Assembly (NCBI GenBank): GCA_021780355.1
Contig: JAJXYX010000093.1
Span: forward strand, 1 to 49,115
Direction of reading: 5' to 3'
DNA: 49,115 nt
From: a bacterium
GTDB taxonomy: Bacteria > Chlamydiota > Chlamydiia > Chlamydiales > SM23-39
The position numbers were made by a program, and so were the translations under genes. Below the pieces are notes generated by a model that worked only from the letters and a program-made list of their open reading frames with translations, was not told where the DNA came from and ran no database searches. Numbering within the stretch: position 1 is the first letter of the stretch; each line of letters begins with the position of its first letter. Below are positions 17,269 through 24,804 of the stretch, in pieces.

Positions 17269-17659
17269 CGATGATGCCGCCCATCACTAAAAAAGAGAGC
17301 AATTTAGATCCTGTATGAATAAGGAACAATTGAAAAGGCATTTTTCCCCAGATGACTGCACTGATTTGCGTAGTAGCCACAAATCCTAGCCAAAAGCAAA
17401 ATCCTACATACATACCATCCGATACAGTAGTCACCCCTAAATAAGCTTGAAAATAAGCGATAAAGTAGGCCATCACCAAAGCGACAACTCCGCTCCAAAC
17501 GATGTGGATTTTATTTTCTACTCGATCCGAGTCTTTAATGCCTGATAACTTCATCCAAAGCGGCCCAAATAAAAGCTTGGAGTACCACACCATGCCGATG
17601 ATCATATATAAAACTGCTGCGATCAAGATCGCAAACCAATCAATCTGAATTTCTTCCAT
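17261..17659 (-). CDS. DUF1761 family membrane protein
   Basis: 132 residues with four membrane segments. The opening IDWFAILIAAVLYMIIGMVWYSKLLFGPLWMKLSG is the hallmark of DUF1761, where the conserved W.YS..FG..W motif follows helix 1. The role of this family is unknown. The 8-bp overlap with the following glycosyltransferase gene suggests coupled expression. RBS AGGAAT precedes the ATG. The family A element copy 2 lies just upstream, so the promoter must lie between 17660 and 17737 or inside the repeat. Confidence 0.85.
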   Translation of the reverse strand: MEEIQIDWFAILIAAVLYMIIGMVWYSKLLFGPLWMKLSGIKDSDRVENKIHIVWSGVVALVMAYFIAYFQAYLGVTTVSDGMYVGFCFWLGFVATTQISAVIWGKMPFQLFLIHTGSKLLSFLVMGGIIGA

Positions 17660-17715
17660 TATTCCTTCCTTTTGAATTAATTTACTCGCTTTGAATCCGT
17701 CTGTATGCTCAAAAT

Positions 17716-17908
17716 GATTCTTGAGTCACGAACGGTATATACCGTTTTTTGACTCAACAATCGGCTATTGGACCGGTTCAAAGCTGCCAAAAATGGATCG
17801 CAACAAAGTGAGCTAGTATTGCTGAATATAACTCACTTTATTGCGATCGATTTTTGGCGGTTTTCAATCCCGCCTGTAAGCCGATTCTTCAGCTTTCTTC
17901 GGTATATA
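17716..17908. repeat. Family A palindromic element, copy 2, plus an abutting end fragment
   Basis: 17716-17737 is a right-end fragment (GATTCTTGAGTCACGAACGG) directly abutting a complete copy at 17738-17908. The copy starts TATACCGTTTTTTGACTCAA. Its inner arms (AAAATGGATCGCAACAAAGTGAG with CTCACTTTATTGCGATCGATTTTT) are diverged, and the right end differs from other copies, reading CTTCAGCTTTCTTCGGTATA in place of CTTGAGTCACGAACGGTATA. The same alternative end occurs at 19795-19814 and near 27488. The tandem junction suggests one copy inserted into the end of another. The rest of the 17660-18021 gap holds nothing else I can identify. Confidence 0.8.
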
Positions 17909-18021
17909 TCAAAGATTTCAGTTTATGTACATTTCGGTCAAGAAAAAGTAGATAAGAGACCATAGACGTAAAACACATTTCAAAGCTATGCTTTTCACGT
18001 TCATTTTTATAGAGGATACCA

Positions 18022-18891
18022 ATGATCGTTTGCTGTACTCGATTCGGACGTTTATTTACAGACTCTAAACCATGGCTTGAGTCTGATGTGCTAGAGCAGA
18101 CTTGGAGAACAGTCTACATGGTTTCATCGGGATTGTTTAAAAACGTTCTCTGCCATTTTTTCCCCCGGATAGGAAGCTATTCTTACAGTTATATGGAAGC
18201 AAAGGAAGGCAATAGCTTCATGACCGCGCATGCAACGACTAGTTTAACGAATGCAGTCAACGAACTAAAACGACTTGCCGGCCTATCAAAAAACATCGAT
18301 ATCTACACGGGAACCATGCACTCTTTGCACAGTTATGGCGGCAAATGTTCTTTGACAAGCACGCTAATCAGCGTTCCGCAGCATTATATAACTAGACCGA
18401 ACGCTCCCGATTTTGGCAAAGAACTTTCTGGAGAGCTTCAACATTCATTGCAGCATTTCTCCGACGATCAAACACGATTTCTGCTTGCCCGAGAAATCGG
18501 ATATATCAAACACAATCATAGTTTTTTGAGAACGACCATTAAAATAGCCCTTCTTGGAGCCGGACTGCTCTCTTCAATCCCTCCTTTCGGAGCCTTGCTC
18601 AGTCTCGCCGTAGGTTCGTTTGCATTAGGATGTTATCTGATGAACGAGCGTTTTTTCCAACAAAAGATGGATGCAGTCGGCGTAGATGTTCTCGCTCAAA
18701 AATATGGGGACAAGCAAAGGGCGATGCAGATTGGAATCGAAACTCTAGAGAAAATGCGTCAAAGGAATTTACAAAAAAGAGCAAGCAATCCCAAAACAGA
18801 GCTTTATCTTTCAGAAGAGGGCAATAATTGGTTTGATATTACTACCCCCTCTTTAACAAGCCGGATCGAAAAGCTTAAGCAGCTGGCTTGA
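18022..18891 (+). CDS. Degenerate M48-type membrane metalloprotease homologue
   Basis: 289 residues. The C-terminal half has the layout of M48/HtpX-type peptidases. A helix with LLAREIGYIKHNHSFLRT (residues 154-170) sits where HEIGH..H is expected, then two hydrophobic segments (173-210), then NERFFQQKMDAVGVDVLAQKYG at the position of the E..AD region, and a late SLTSRIEKLKQL like the final HP...RI.nL. The HExxH is REIGY, and the third ligand Glu appears replaced by Gln. It therefore cannot bind zinc in the usual way and is probably a pseudoprotease with a retained scaffold role. It overlaps the converging cyclophilin gene by 17 bp. The family assignment rests on pattern, not on a search. Confidence 0.65.
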   Translation: MIVCCTRFGRLFTDSKPWLESDVLEQTWRTVYMVSSGLFKNVLCHFFPRIGSYSYSYMEAKEGNSFMTAHATTSLTNAVNELKRLAGLSKNIDIYTGTMHSLHSYGGKCSLTSTLISVPQHYITRPNAPDFGKELSGELQHSLQHFSDDQTRFLLAREIGYIKHNHSFLRTTIKIALLGAGLLSSIPPFGALLSLAVGSFALGCYLMNERFFQQKMDAVGVDVLAQKYGDKQRAMQIGIETLEKMRQRNLQKRASNPKTELYLSEEGNNWFDITTPSLTSRIEKLKQLA

Positions 18892-19450
18892 CGGTCGCCT
18901 TGATGATACGTACCGGTTCCACAGGACGATCTTGAGGATCTGTTCTAGTCTGTTCAATTTTTTTCACTACGTCTTCTCCGGAGCTCACTTCGCCAAAAAT
19001 CGTGTGTTTCATATTTAGCCAAGGAGTAGCCGCTGTCGTAATGAAAAACTGGCTGCCATTTGTATTAGGTCCTCGGTTGGCCATGGCAAGCAAGAAAGGC
19101 TTATCGAATTTGACTGTTGGAGACACTTCGTCAGCAAAAGATTTGCCCCAAATCGACTCTCCCCCACGGCCTGTTCCTGTAGGATCTCCCCCTTGGATCA
19201 TAAAACTTTTGATCACACGGTGAAAAATCGTTCCATTATAATACCCCTTTTCTACAAGACCTAAAAAGTTTTCGCAAGTTTTAGGTGCTACATCTGGTTT
19301 TAAAGTTAGCTCAAACGATCCTAAGTTCGTCTCAATAACAACAACGGGGTTTGCTTTTTTCATAGAATTTACCTCTTCTTTTGCAAGGCACTGGAATAAA
19401 GGAAGGACTAAAGCTACAAAACAAGCTAATAATCTTACAATTTTACCCAT
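18875..19450 (-). CDS. ppiA: Exported cyclophilin-type peptidyl-prolyl isomerase
   Basis: 191 residues with an N-terminal signal segment (LLACFVALVLPLFQCLA). It is followed by a compact bacterial cyclophilin domain: YYNGTIFHRVIKSFMIQGGDPTG, with the active-site Arg and Gln, then PNTNGSQFFIT and TPWLNMKHTIFGEV with the binding-site Trp. It should catalyse prolyl cis-trans isomerisation during folding in the periplasm, and a Cys after the hydrophobic core (FQCLAKEE) could make it a lipoprotein. The ATG at 19450 follows AAAGG. It is a single gene overlapping the M48-like gene end to end. Confidence 0.9.
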   Translation of the reverse strand: MGKIVRLLACFVALVLPLFQCLAKEEVNSMKKANPVVVIETNLGSFELTLKPDVAPKTCENFLGLVEKGYYNGTIFHRVIKSFMIQGGDPTGTGRGGESIWGKSFADEVSPTVKFDKPFLLAMANRGPNTNGSQFFITTAATPWLNMKHTIFGEVSSGEDVVKKIEQTRTDPQDRPVEPVRIIKATVKPAA

Positions 19451-19607
19451 AAAAACCTTTGGTTACATAGTTCAAACCTCTCCAGCCTAGCAGAAATATG
19501 TTTTCAAATGAAGGACTACAGTGTTTCCGGTTGAAAGGCACCCAAGATTTTTGTTTTGACCGTTGAATTTTTGTAAGCGTTCAGGGGGAAGCTAAACGGG
19601 CGCGAAT

Positions 19608-19772
19608 TATACCGTTCATAACTCAAGAATCGGCTATTGGACGAGTTCAAAGCGCCAAAAATCGATTGCGGCAAAGTGGGTTGTATTGCCTCATACTAGC
19701 CCACTTTGCCGCAATCGATTTTTGACAGCGATCTCCCGTCCAATAGCCGATTCTTGAGTCACGAACGGTATA
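19608..19772. repeat. Family A palindromic element, copy 3
   Basis: A 165-bp element, TATACCGTTCATAACTCAAG to CTTGAGTCACGAACGGTATA, with inner arms AAAAATCGATTGCGGCAAAGT and ACTTTGCCGCAATCGATTTTT that pair perfectly. It is the most regular of the three full copies. A separate family A end (CTTCAGCTTTCTTCGGTATAT, 19795-19814) follows 22 bases later, just beyond the MORN gene stop. The rest of the 19451-19824 gap holds no gene; it must contain the ppiA promoter. Confidence 0.87.
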
Positions 19773-19824
19773 ACCTCCCCCTGAATCGCTTACTCTTCAG
19801 CTTTCTTCGGTATATAGATAAAAT

Positions 19825-21219
19825 TCAATCAAAATCGACCCCATCAATTAACTCTCCATGATAAAGCCCTGGGAATGCGCCCTTATAAATCGTCCCATCG
19901 CTAAAGGTTAATTGACTCCCTGCAATAACTAATCCATCATGATAGAGCGCCTCATAAACGTCTCCATTAGGAAAATTAAAGACCCCTGGACCTCGAGCCA
20001 ACCCTTCAATAAACTGCCCTGTAAACACAGCGCCTGTAGCATAGGTAAAAGTCCCTTCACCATGAAATATTCCATCTGCAAATTCTCCCTGATAGCCGTC
20101 TCCATTAGAGAATTTGAGAATGCCGCGTCCATGAAAGAGATTCTTGTCAAACATCCCCTCATAAACAGCTCCGCTCAGTTCATGATATTGATCATCAAAG
20201 GGTCCTCTAAAAGCTGCTTCTTCGCAGCAATCGCTATAAGTAAACACTCCTTCTCCATGAAAGAGACCGTTTTTCGTCTCTCCTTTATATGTATTTCGCT
20301 TAGGAATAAGAATCCCCTCATTGACTTTCATTTTCCCTTCTTCTGTTAGACTATATTTAACCCAATCAACATATTCAAAATATTCTTTGCTCGTTTTTTT
20401 GGGGTAATCAAAGCTATCAATCAACTCTATATGATATAAGCCAGGAAAAGGCCCGCCATACATACCTCCATTAGCGAAGATGAGAGCCCCTCTATTAGCA
20501 GCATATCCTTTTCTAAAATTCGCTGCATAAACATCTCCATTAGGAAAAGTAAACCGCCCTGCGCCGCTGGCAAAACCATCAATAAAATGGCCTTCAAAAA
20601 AAGCCCCCGTGGCATAAGTGAAAGTTCCCGCCCCATGGAACTTTCCTTTCCTAAACTCCCCTTCGTAAATATCTCCATTTTTAAATGTAAAAACGCCCTC
20701 GCCTTCAAAAAGATGATCTTTGAACTCACCTTCATAAACAGCCTTTTCTTTTTCATGATATTGACCGTCAAACGGCCCTCTCAGACAACCTTTACTTATA
20801 CCGGCAGGCAGCTGACTATAGACATACTTACCTTCGCCATGAAAGCGTCCATCCTTCATTTCCCCTTGATAAAAATTCCCAAAACAGTCAAACAACTCAT
20901 GAATCGCATCATTAGATTCAATCTCCGAGTCTTCTTGCTCTTCTATGTCTTCTTGATCGATCTTTTGTTCAGATTTTTCTAAAGCAACTGTAGAAACAGG
21001 TTCACTTTTCAAAGAGGGTAATTCGATTTGTTCTTTTTTAAAGGACCTTAACTCTTCGAAAAAAGATTCTTCCCGCTTACGTTTACATGATTGTTCTGTT
21101 ACTGAAGTTTCTTTATTTAAAAATACTGCACTCACCCTTCCATCCAAGCTAGAAGCGTTTTTTTCTTCTTCTTTTATTTCTCGCGCCTTTGAATCATAAT
21201 AACAACCTGAAACTGCCAC
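19825..21219 (-). CDS. MORN-repeat protein with an internally duplicated repeat block
   Basis: 464 residues. The first 110 are charged and probably disordered (many E/K, with KRKREE near 42). From about residue 115 onward come MORN units of the form Y.GEF..G.FHGEGTFTY. They form two homologous blocks, about 115-270 and 305-464, each containing RGPFD.QYHE, ATGA.F.G.FI.G, FPNGDVY and the closing PGLYH.ELID. MORN repeats in eukaryotes and in bacterial effectors bind membranes or proteins. There is no signal peptide, so type III delivery to the host is possible but unproven. It is a single gene between a family A fragment and the PiT carrier. Confidence 0.88.
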   Translation of the reverse strand: MAVSGCYYDSKAREIKEEEKNASSLDGRVSAVFLNKETSVTEQSCKRKREESFFEELRSFKKEQIELPSLKSEPVSTVALEKSEQKIDQEDIEEQEDSEIESNDAIHELFDCFGNFYQGEMKDGRFHGEGKYVYSQLPAGISKGCLRGPFDGQYHEKEKAVYEGEFKDHLFEGEGVFTFKNGDIYEGEFRKGKFHGAGTFTYATGAFFEGHFIDGFASGAGRFTFPNGDVYAANFRKGYAANRGALIFANGGMYGGPFPGLYHIELIDSFDYPKKTSKEYFEYVDWVKYSLTEEGKMKVNEGILIPKRNTYKGETKNGLFHGEGVFTYSDCCEEAAFRGPFDDQYHELSGAVYEGMFDKNLFHGRGILKFSNGDGYQGEFADGIFHGEGTFTYATGAVFTGQFIEGLARGPGVFNFPNGDVYEALYHDGLVIAGSQLTFSDGTIYKGAFPGLYHGELIDGVDFD

Positions 21220-21415
21220 AAAAACCTCAATTAAAATAGTTTAAATTTTTTACAGCAACATCATAAACATTCTATCAATTGATTTCAATATTAAAAAGTT
21301 TATTTAAAAATCTTTTAATCCTCAACAATGTAAAATCTTAAGCGACTGTTAATCAACAATTTACGAACACCACCCCGAAATTTCTCCGAAAGAAATAAGG
21401 CATATCTCTTGCTAA

Positions 21416-22429
21416 ATGGGTAAAAATATTGTATCACCCAAGATGATGGAAATTGCTATTCTTATTGTCTTGCTAGGCCTTATTTTCGACTATACCAATG
21501 GCTTTCATGATGCAGCCAATGTAGTCTCGACGGTCATTGCTACTCGCGTGCTCGCCCCCATTTCCGCGATCGTCATGGCTGGCGTGCTCAATTTTATCGG
21601 CGCGACGCAAATTAGCGGAGTCGCTCAAACGATTGCGTCGGGATTGGTCCATGCCCAAGAAGCTTCTCAATTGGTGGTATTGGCAGCTGTAATCGGAGCT
21701 ATATCTTGGAATCTTTTGACTTGGTTTTATGGAATTCCTAGCAGCTCTTCCTATGCTCTGATTGGAGGCCTTTTAGGAGCTGCTTGGCTTCATGAAGGGA
21801 TGCATACCATCATTTGGGGAGGAGTCCTAGGTAAAGTCATCATTCCTATGGCGATCTCTCCTCTTATAGGATTTCTTCTCGCCTTTCTACTTATGAAAAC
21901 GCTCTATTATTTTCGTCTTGATTCTAAAAAACACAAATTATTCCGCCATCTACAAATCGGTTCCGCTTGTTTTGTCGCTCTATCCCATGGTCTCAATGAC
22001 GCGCAAAAAAGCATGGGGATTATCACACTTGGCCTTTTCGCTTCCGGATTTTTATCGCGCCCGGATATCCCCATCTGGGTTATTTTTGCCTGTGCCCTCA
22101 CCATGGCGATTGGAACGGCGTTTGGAGGTTTTCGCATCATTCATACGATGGGATTTGCCATCACAAAAATTGAGCCTATCCAAGGTTTTGCCGCGGAAGC
22201 GACAGCTTCTCTCGTGATCCTCAGCGCCAGTTTTCTCGGCATGCCGATTAGCTCCACTCAAATGATCGCAGGAAGCATCACCGGCGTAGGTTCCGCCAAA
22301 TCACTCAAGGCCGTTACATGGAAAGTGCCTCAAAAACTCGTAATGGCATGGTTTTTTACACTGCCAGGGGCTGGATTTGTAGGAGGCGCGGCTTATTTTC
22401 TTCTCTCATTTTGGATAAAAACAGCTTAG
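21416..22429 (+). CDS. pit: PiT-family inorganic phosphate transporter
   Basis: 337 residues with about ten membrane segments. The two family signatures are present: DYTNGFHDAANVVSTVIATRVL near the N-terminus and SHGLNDAQKSMGIITLGLF in the second half. Also present is GMPISSTQMIAGSITGVG, the usual late conserved helix. It imports phosphate with Na+ or H+ through the inner membrane. No PhoU-like partner (often adjacent) is here. The start is uncertain: ATG 21416 has an AAGG 14 bases upstream, and ATG 21443 or 21446 would remove nine or ten residues that are not conserved. Confidence 0.92.
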   Translation: MGKNIVSPKMMEIAILIVLLGLIFDYTNGFHDAANVVSTVIATRVLAPISAIVMAGVLNFIGATQISGVAQTIASGLVHAQEASQLVVLAAVIGAISWNLLTWFYGIPSSSSYALIGGLLGAAWLHEGMHTIIWGGVLGKVIIPMAISPLIGFLLAFLLMKTLYYFRLDSKKHKLFRHLQIGSACFVALSHGLNDAQKSMGIITLGLFASGFLSRPDIPIWVIFACALTMAIGTAFGGFRIIHTMGFAITKIEPIQGFAAEATASLVILSASFLGMPISSTQMIAGSITGVGSAKSLKAVTWKVPQKLVMAWFFTLPGAGFVGGAAYFLLSFWIKTA

Positions 22430-22452
22430 AACTTTTTACAGGTAAAAAGAAA

Positions 22453-22537
22453 CGGAAGAGGTAGGATTCGAACCCACGGACCCTCGCAGGCCTCCTGTTT
22501 TCAAGACAGGTGCAATCGGCCACTCTGCCACTCTTCC
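22453..22537 (-). tRNA. tRNA-Ser(UGA)
   Basis: 85 bases on the minus strand. The acceptor GGAAGAG pairs with CTCTTCC. The anticodon stem CCTGT/ACAGG encloses CTTGAAA with anticodon TGA. A long class II variable arm (AGGCCTGCGAGGGTCC region) and the T loop GTTCGAATC are present. The discriminator is G and CCA is not encoded. It lies just downstream of pheS and may be in the same transcript. Confidence 0.95.
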
Positions 22538-22550
22538 GTAATAGATAAGG

Positions 22551-22575
22551 AGTCTAAACTATACAAGTTTAGACT
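22551..22575 (-). terminator. Hairpin after pheS
   Basis: A perfect 10-bp stem (AGTCTAAACT with AGTTTAGACT) around the loop ATACA, located between the pheS stop and tRNA-Ser. It lacks a U-run on the minus strand, so it may be a processing or weak terminator hairpin and not a classical intrinsic terminator. Confidence 0.5.
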
Positions 22576-22590
22576 TTAAATTGCTAGCGT

Positions 22591-23622
22591 TTATGAAAAT
22601 TGCCGCAAAAATCTCATGTCATTTTGAGTGAAATACCGGATATCAGGGATTTTATGCTGCAAAATTGTAAGCCGCTCAATCCCCATGCCCCATGCGTAGC
22701 CTGAATAGATTTCAGGATCAAATCCACCTTTTTTTAACACAATGGGATGGATCATTCCCGCGCCGCATACTTCCAACCAACCGGTATGTTTGCAAAGACG
22801 GCACCCCGCTCCCTTGCAAGATGTGCAGCGGACGTCTACTTCTAATCCAGGTTCTGTAAAAGGAAAATAACTGGGGCGAAAACGAGTTTCTACCTCCTCA
22901 CCTAACAGCTTTTTCCAAAACTCATCCATCGTTGCGAGTAAATCTGCGAACGTAACATGGCGATCAACATAAAATCCTTCGATCTGATGAAAAAATACAT
23001 GCGATCGAGCAGAGATCGTTTCATTGCGAAAACATCGTCCAGGAGCTACGACTCGAACGGGAGGTTTTGTCTCTTCCATTGTGTGCACTTGCACATTGCT
23101 CGTATGCGTGCGAAGAAGCCAATCGGTCGAAACATAAAATGTGTCTTGCATTTCACGCGCAGGATGATCCGGAGAGAAATTCAAGCCTTCGAAATTATAG
23201 TAGTCTGTGTCTAAATTAGGGCCGAGCCTCACTGAGAATCCCATGCCGATCAAAATATCGACAGCTTTCTCGAGAGCTTGGATCACAGGGTGCGATCTGC
23301 CTAAAAAATTCTCTCTTCCAGGAAGAGCTGGGTCTAAACGCTCTTTTTCAAAGCGCTGCCTCATCTCCTGCTCTTTAAAACAGGCCAAACTATTATCGCA
23401 ATGAGAGACGAGCTCCTCTTTTAGGTCGTTAATCAACTTGCCTAAATGGGGCCTCTCTTCTGAAGGGCTATGTTTAAGTTCTAGCATCAAACTTTGAACA
23501 GGGCCTTTTTTGCCTAAATACTTGACTTTGAGATTTTCTAAATCTTTTGTGTGGGAAGCTTTTTGGAGTTCTTGGATAAACGCGGAACGAAGCTGCTCGA
23601 TTTGATGCAACAAAGAAGTCAT
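22591..23622 (-). CDS. pheS: Phenylalanyl-tRNA synthetase alpha subunit
   Basis: 343 residues from the ATG at 23622. An N-terminal coiled-coil (LLHQIEQLRSAFIQELQKA) is followed by the class II catalytic core: LNFSPDHPAREMQDTFYV with TDWLLRTHTSNVQVHTM, the motif 2 region GRCFRNETISARSHVFFHQIEG, FPFTEPGLEVDV, and the motif 3 region SGYAWGMGIERLTI. A Cys cluster (CTSCKGAGCRLC) sits before motif 3. This CxxC/CxxC insertion is known in many bacterial PheS and may bind zinc. The start codon lies only 8 bases after the U-run of an intrinsic terminator, so expression must depend on readthrough. No pheT is adjacent. Confidence 0.96.
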   Translation of the reverse strand: MTSLLHQIEQLRSAFIQELQKASHTKDLENLKVKYLGKKGPVQSLMLELKHSPSEERPHLGKLINDLKEELVSHCDNSLACFKEQEMRQRFEKERLDPALPGRENFLGRSHPVIQALEKAVDILIGMGFSVRLGPNLDTDYYNFEGLNFSPDHPAREMQDTFYVSTDWLLRTHTSNVQVHTMEETKPPVRVVAPGRCFRNETISARSHVFFHQIEGFYVDRHVTFADLLATMDEFWKKLLGEEVETRFRPSYFPFTEPGLEVDVRCTSCKGAGCRLCKHTGWLEVCGAGMIHPIVLKKGGFDPEIYSGYAWGMGIERLTILQHKIPDIRYFTQNDMRFLRQFS

Positions 23623-23630
23623 ACACACCT

Positions 23631-23656
23631 AAAAAAAAGCCCGGCAGCGCCGGGCT
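23631..23656 (-). terminator. Intrinsic terminator between rplT and pheS (possible attenuator)
   Basis: On the minus strand an 8-bp GC-rich stem (AGCCCGGC/GCCGGGCT, loop GCT) is followed directly by eight U residues, then AGGTGTGT and the pheS ATG. There is no room for a promoter between it and pheS. It ends the infC-rpmI-rplT transcript and may regulate pheS by attenuation. Confidence 0.85.
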
Positions 23657-23666
23657 TAAAAAGAAA

Positions 23667-24026
23667 TTACGCAGCAAGCCCTTTTTTCGCAGTACCTGCA
23701 ATCGCAGTGAATGCGTGAGGATCGCGGATCGCGAGTTCGGAAAGAATTTTACGGTTGATTGCACAACCGACTTTTTTCAAACCATCGATCAATCGGCTGT
23801 AAGACAAGCCATTCATCTTTGCGGCCACTCCAATACGAGTGATCCAAAGGCTACGGAAATCGCGCTTGCGCAATTTACGGTGTTTGTAATTGTTAGCCAG
23901 AGCTGTCATCAATGCATCTTGGCTCAATTTAAGGTGGTTCTTTCGATCGCCGTAGAACCCTTTGCAGCGCTTAAGAAGTTTTTTTGTTCTCGCTCGCGAT
24001 GCGACGGCGTTTGTTACACGTACCAT
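23667..24026 (-). CDS. rplT: Ribosomal protein bL20
   Basis: 119 residues, the normal length. It has the typical opening MVRVTNAVASRARTKKLLKR, KGFYGDRKNHLKLS, and LWITRIGVAAKMNGLSYSRLIDGL. This protein binds 23S rRNA early in large-subunit assembly. In E. coli and Bacillus it also represses its own operon, but I see no clear mimic structure here. It is 10 bp downstream of rpmI and followed by a strong terminator. Confidence 0.97.
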   Translation of the reverse strand: MVRVTNAVASRARTKKLLKRCKGFYGDRKNHLKLSQDALMTALANNYKHRKLRKRDFRSLWITRIGVAAKMNGLSYSRLIDGLKKVGCAINRKILSELAIRDPHAFTAIAGTAKKGLAA

Positions 24027-24036
24027 GACTCTTCTC

Positions 24037-24222
24037 CTATACGCCCATTAACATTTTAAACATTTTCACTTGACCTTCGTCAACAAGCCTGGATTTTGCT
24101 AAATCACGTTTGCGCTTGGAACTTTTTTTCGTCAAAATGTGACGTCTTCCTGGACGGGTGCGTTTTAATTTTCCGGTTCCTGTTACTCGAAACCTGGCTG
24201 CTACAGCCTTTTTAGTTTTCAT
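24037..24222 (-). CDS. rpmI: Ribosomal protein bL35
   Basis: 61 residues from the ATG at 24222 (MKTKKAVAARFRVTGTGKLK), with the conserved RRHILTKKSSKRKRDLAK. Slightly shorter than the usual 64-66. A longer upstream reading exists but its extra 26 residues are not conserved. It lies 13 bp after infC and 10 bp before rplT in the classical order. Confidence 0.96.
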   Translation of the reverse strand: MKTKKAVAARFRVTGTGKLKRTRPGRRHILTKKSSKRKRDLAKSRLVDEGQVKMFKMLMGV

Positions 24223-24235
24223 TTTAGGCACGACT

Positions 24236-24784
24236 CTACTCTCCTGATTTCTTAGGGGCTGTCTCTGCGACGGCTTTAGGCCGCTTGCCGCTAGGAGCAA
24301 GCGTCGTCGACATCGATCGACCCATTAATTTTGGCGGCGCTTCCACAATCGATACGTCGGACAGTTCTGTGCAGAACTGCTGAATCACCTTGACCCCAAG
24401 ATCCAAGTGAAGCATTTCGCGACCGCGAAACATACATGTGATACGCACTTTATTACCCTTGGTCAAAAAATCCCGGGCATGTTTGATTTTCGTTTGAAAA
24501 TCATGCGTATCGATGTTTGGCTTCAATTTGATCTCTTTGACCTTGATCTGAACTTGCGCCTTTTTACTATCTTTTTCTTTCTTCGCTAATGCGTAGCGAA
24601 ACTTGCCGTAATCGATGATTTTCGCTACAGGCGGTTTCGCCGTGGGCGCTATCTCGACTAAATCTAGGCCCATTTCCTCTGCGCGAGCTAAAGCCTCTCT
24701 CAGCGTTAAAATTCCTAATTGGTCGCCGCTTTCTGTGACGACTCGAAGTTTGTCTGCTCGGATCTCTCTATTAATTCTCAAAAT
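24236..24784 (-). CDS. infC: Translation initiation factor IF-3, AUU or UUG start
   Basis: About 182 residues. The N-domain RINREIRADKLRVVTESGDQLGIL, the linker DYGKFRYALAKKEKDSKKAQ and the C-domain KEIKLKPNIDTHDFQTKIKHARDFLTKGNKVRITCMFRGREM are all clear. No AUG exists: the frame is closed by TAG at 24785-24787, followed by ATT (24782-24784) and TTG (24779-24781). AUU is the well-known infC start in many bacteria and lets IF-3 repress its own translation, because IF-3 discriminates against it. I prefer AUU, but UUG is possible. The C-terminal tail (KRPKAVAETAPKKSGE) is longer than in E. coli. Confidence 0.95.
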   Translation of the reverse strand: MLRINREIRADKLRVVTESGDQLGILTLREALARAEEMGLDLVEIAPTAKPPVAKIIDYGKFRYALAKKEKDSKKAQVQIKVKEIKLKPNIDTHDFQTKIKHARDFLTKGNKVRITCMFRGREMLHLDLGVKVIQQFCTELSDVSIVEAPPKLMGRSMSTTLAPSGKRPKAVAETAPKKSGE

Positions 24785-24804
24785 CTACCGCGGTTCTGGT
24801 TCTT

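Noticed and set aside
1469-19772. Family A and B palindromes as CRISPR repeats
   Set aside because: Copies are kilobases apart with no regular spacers and no cas genes.
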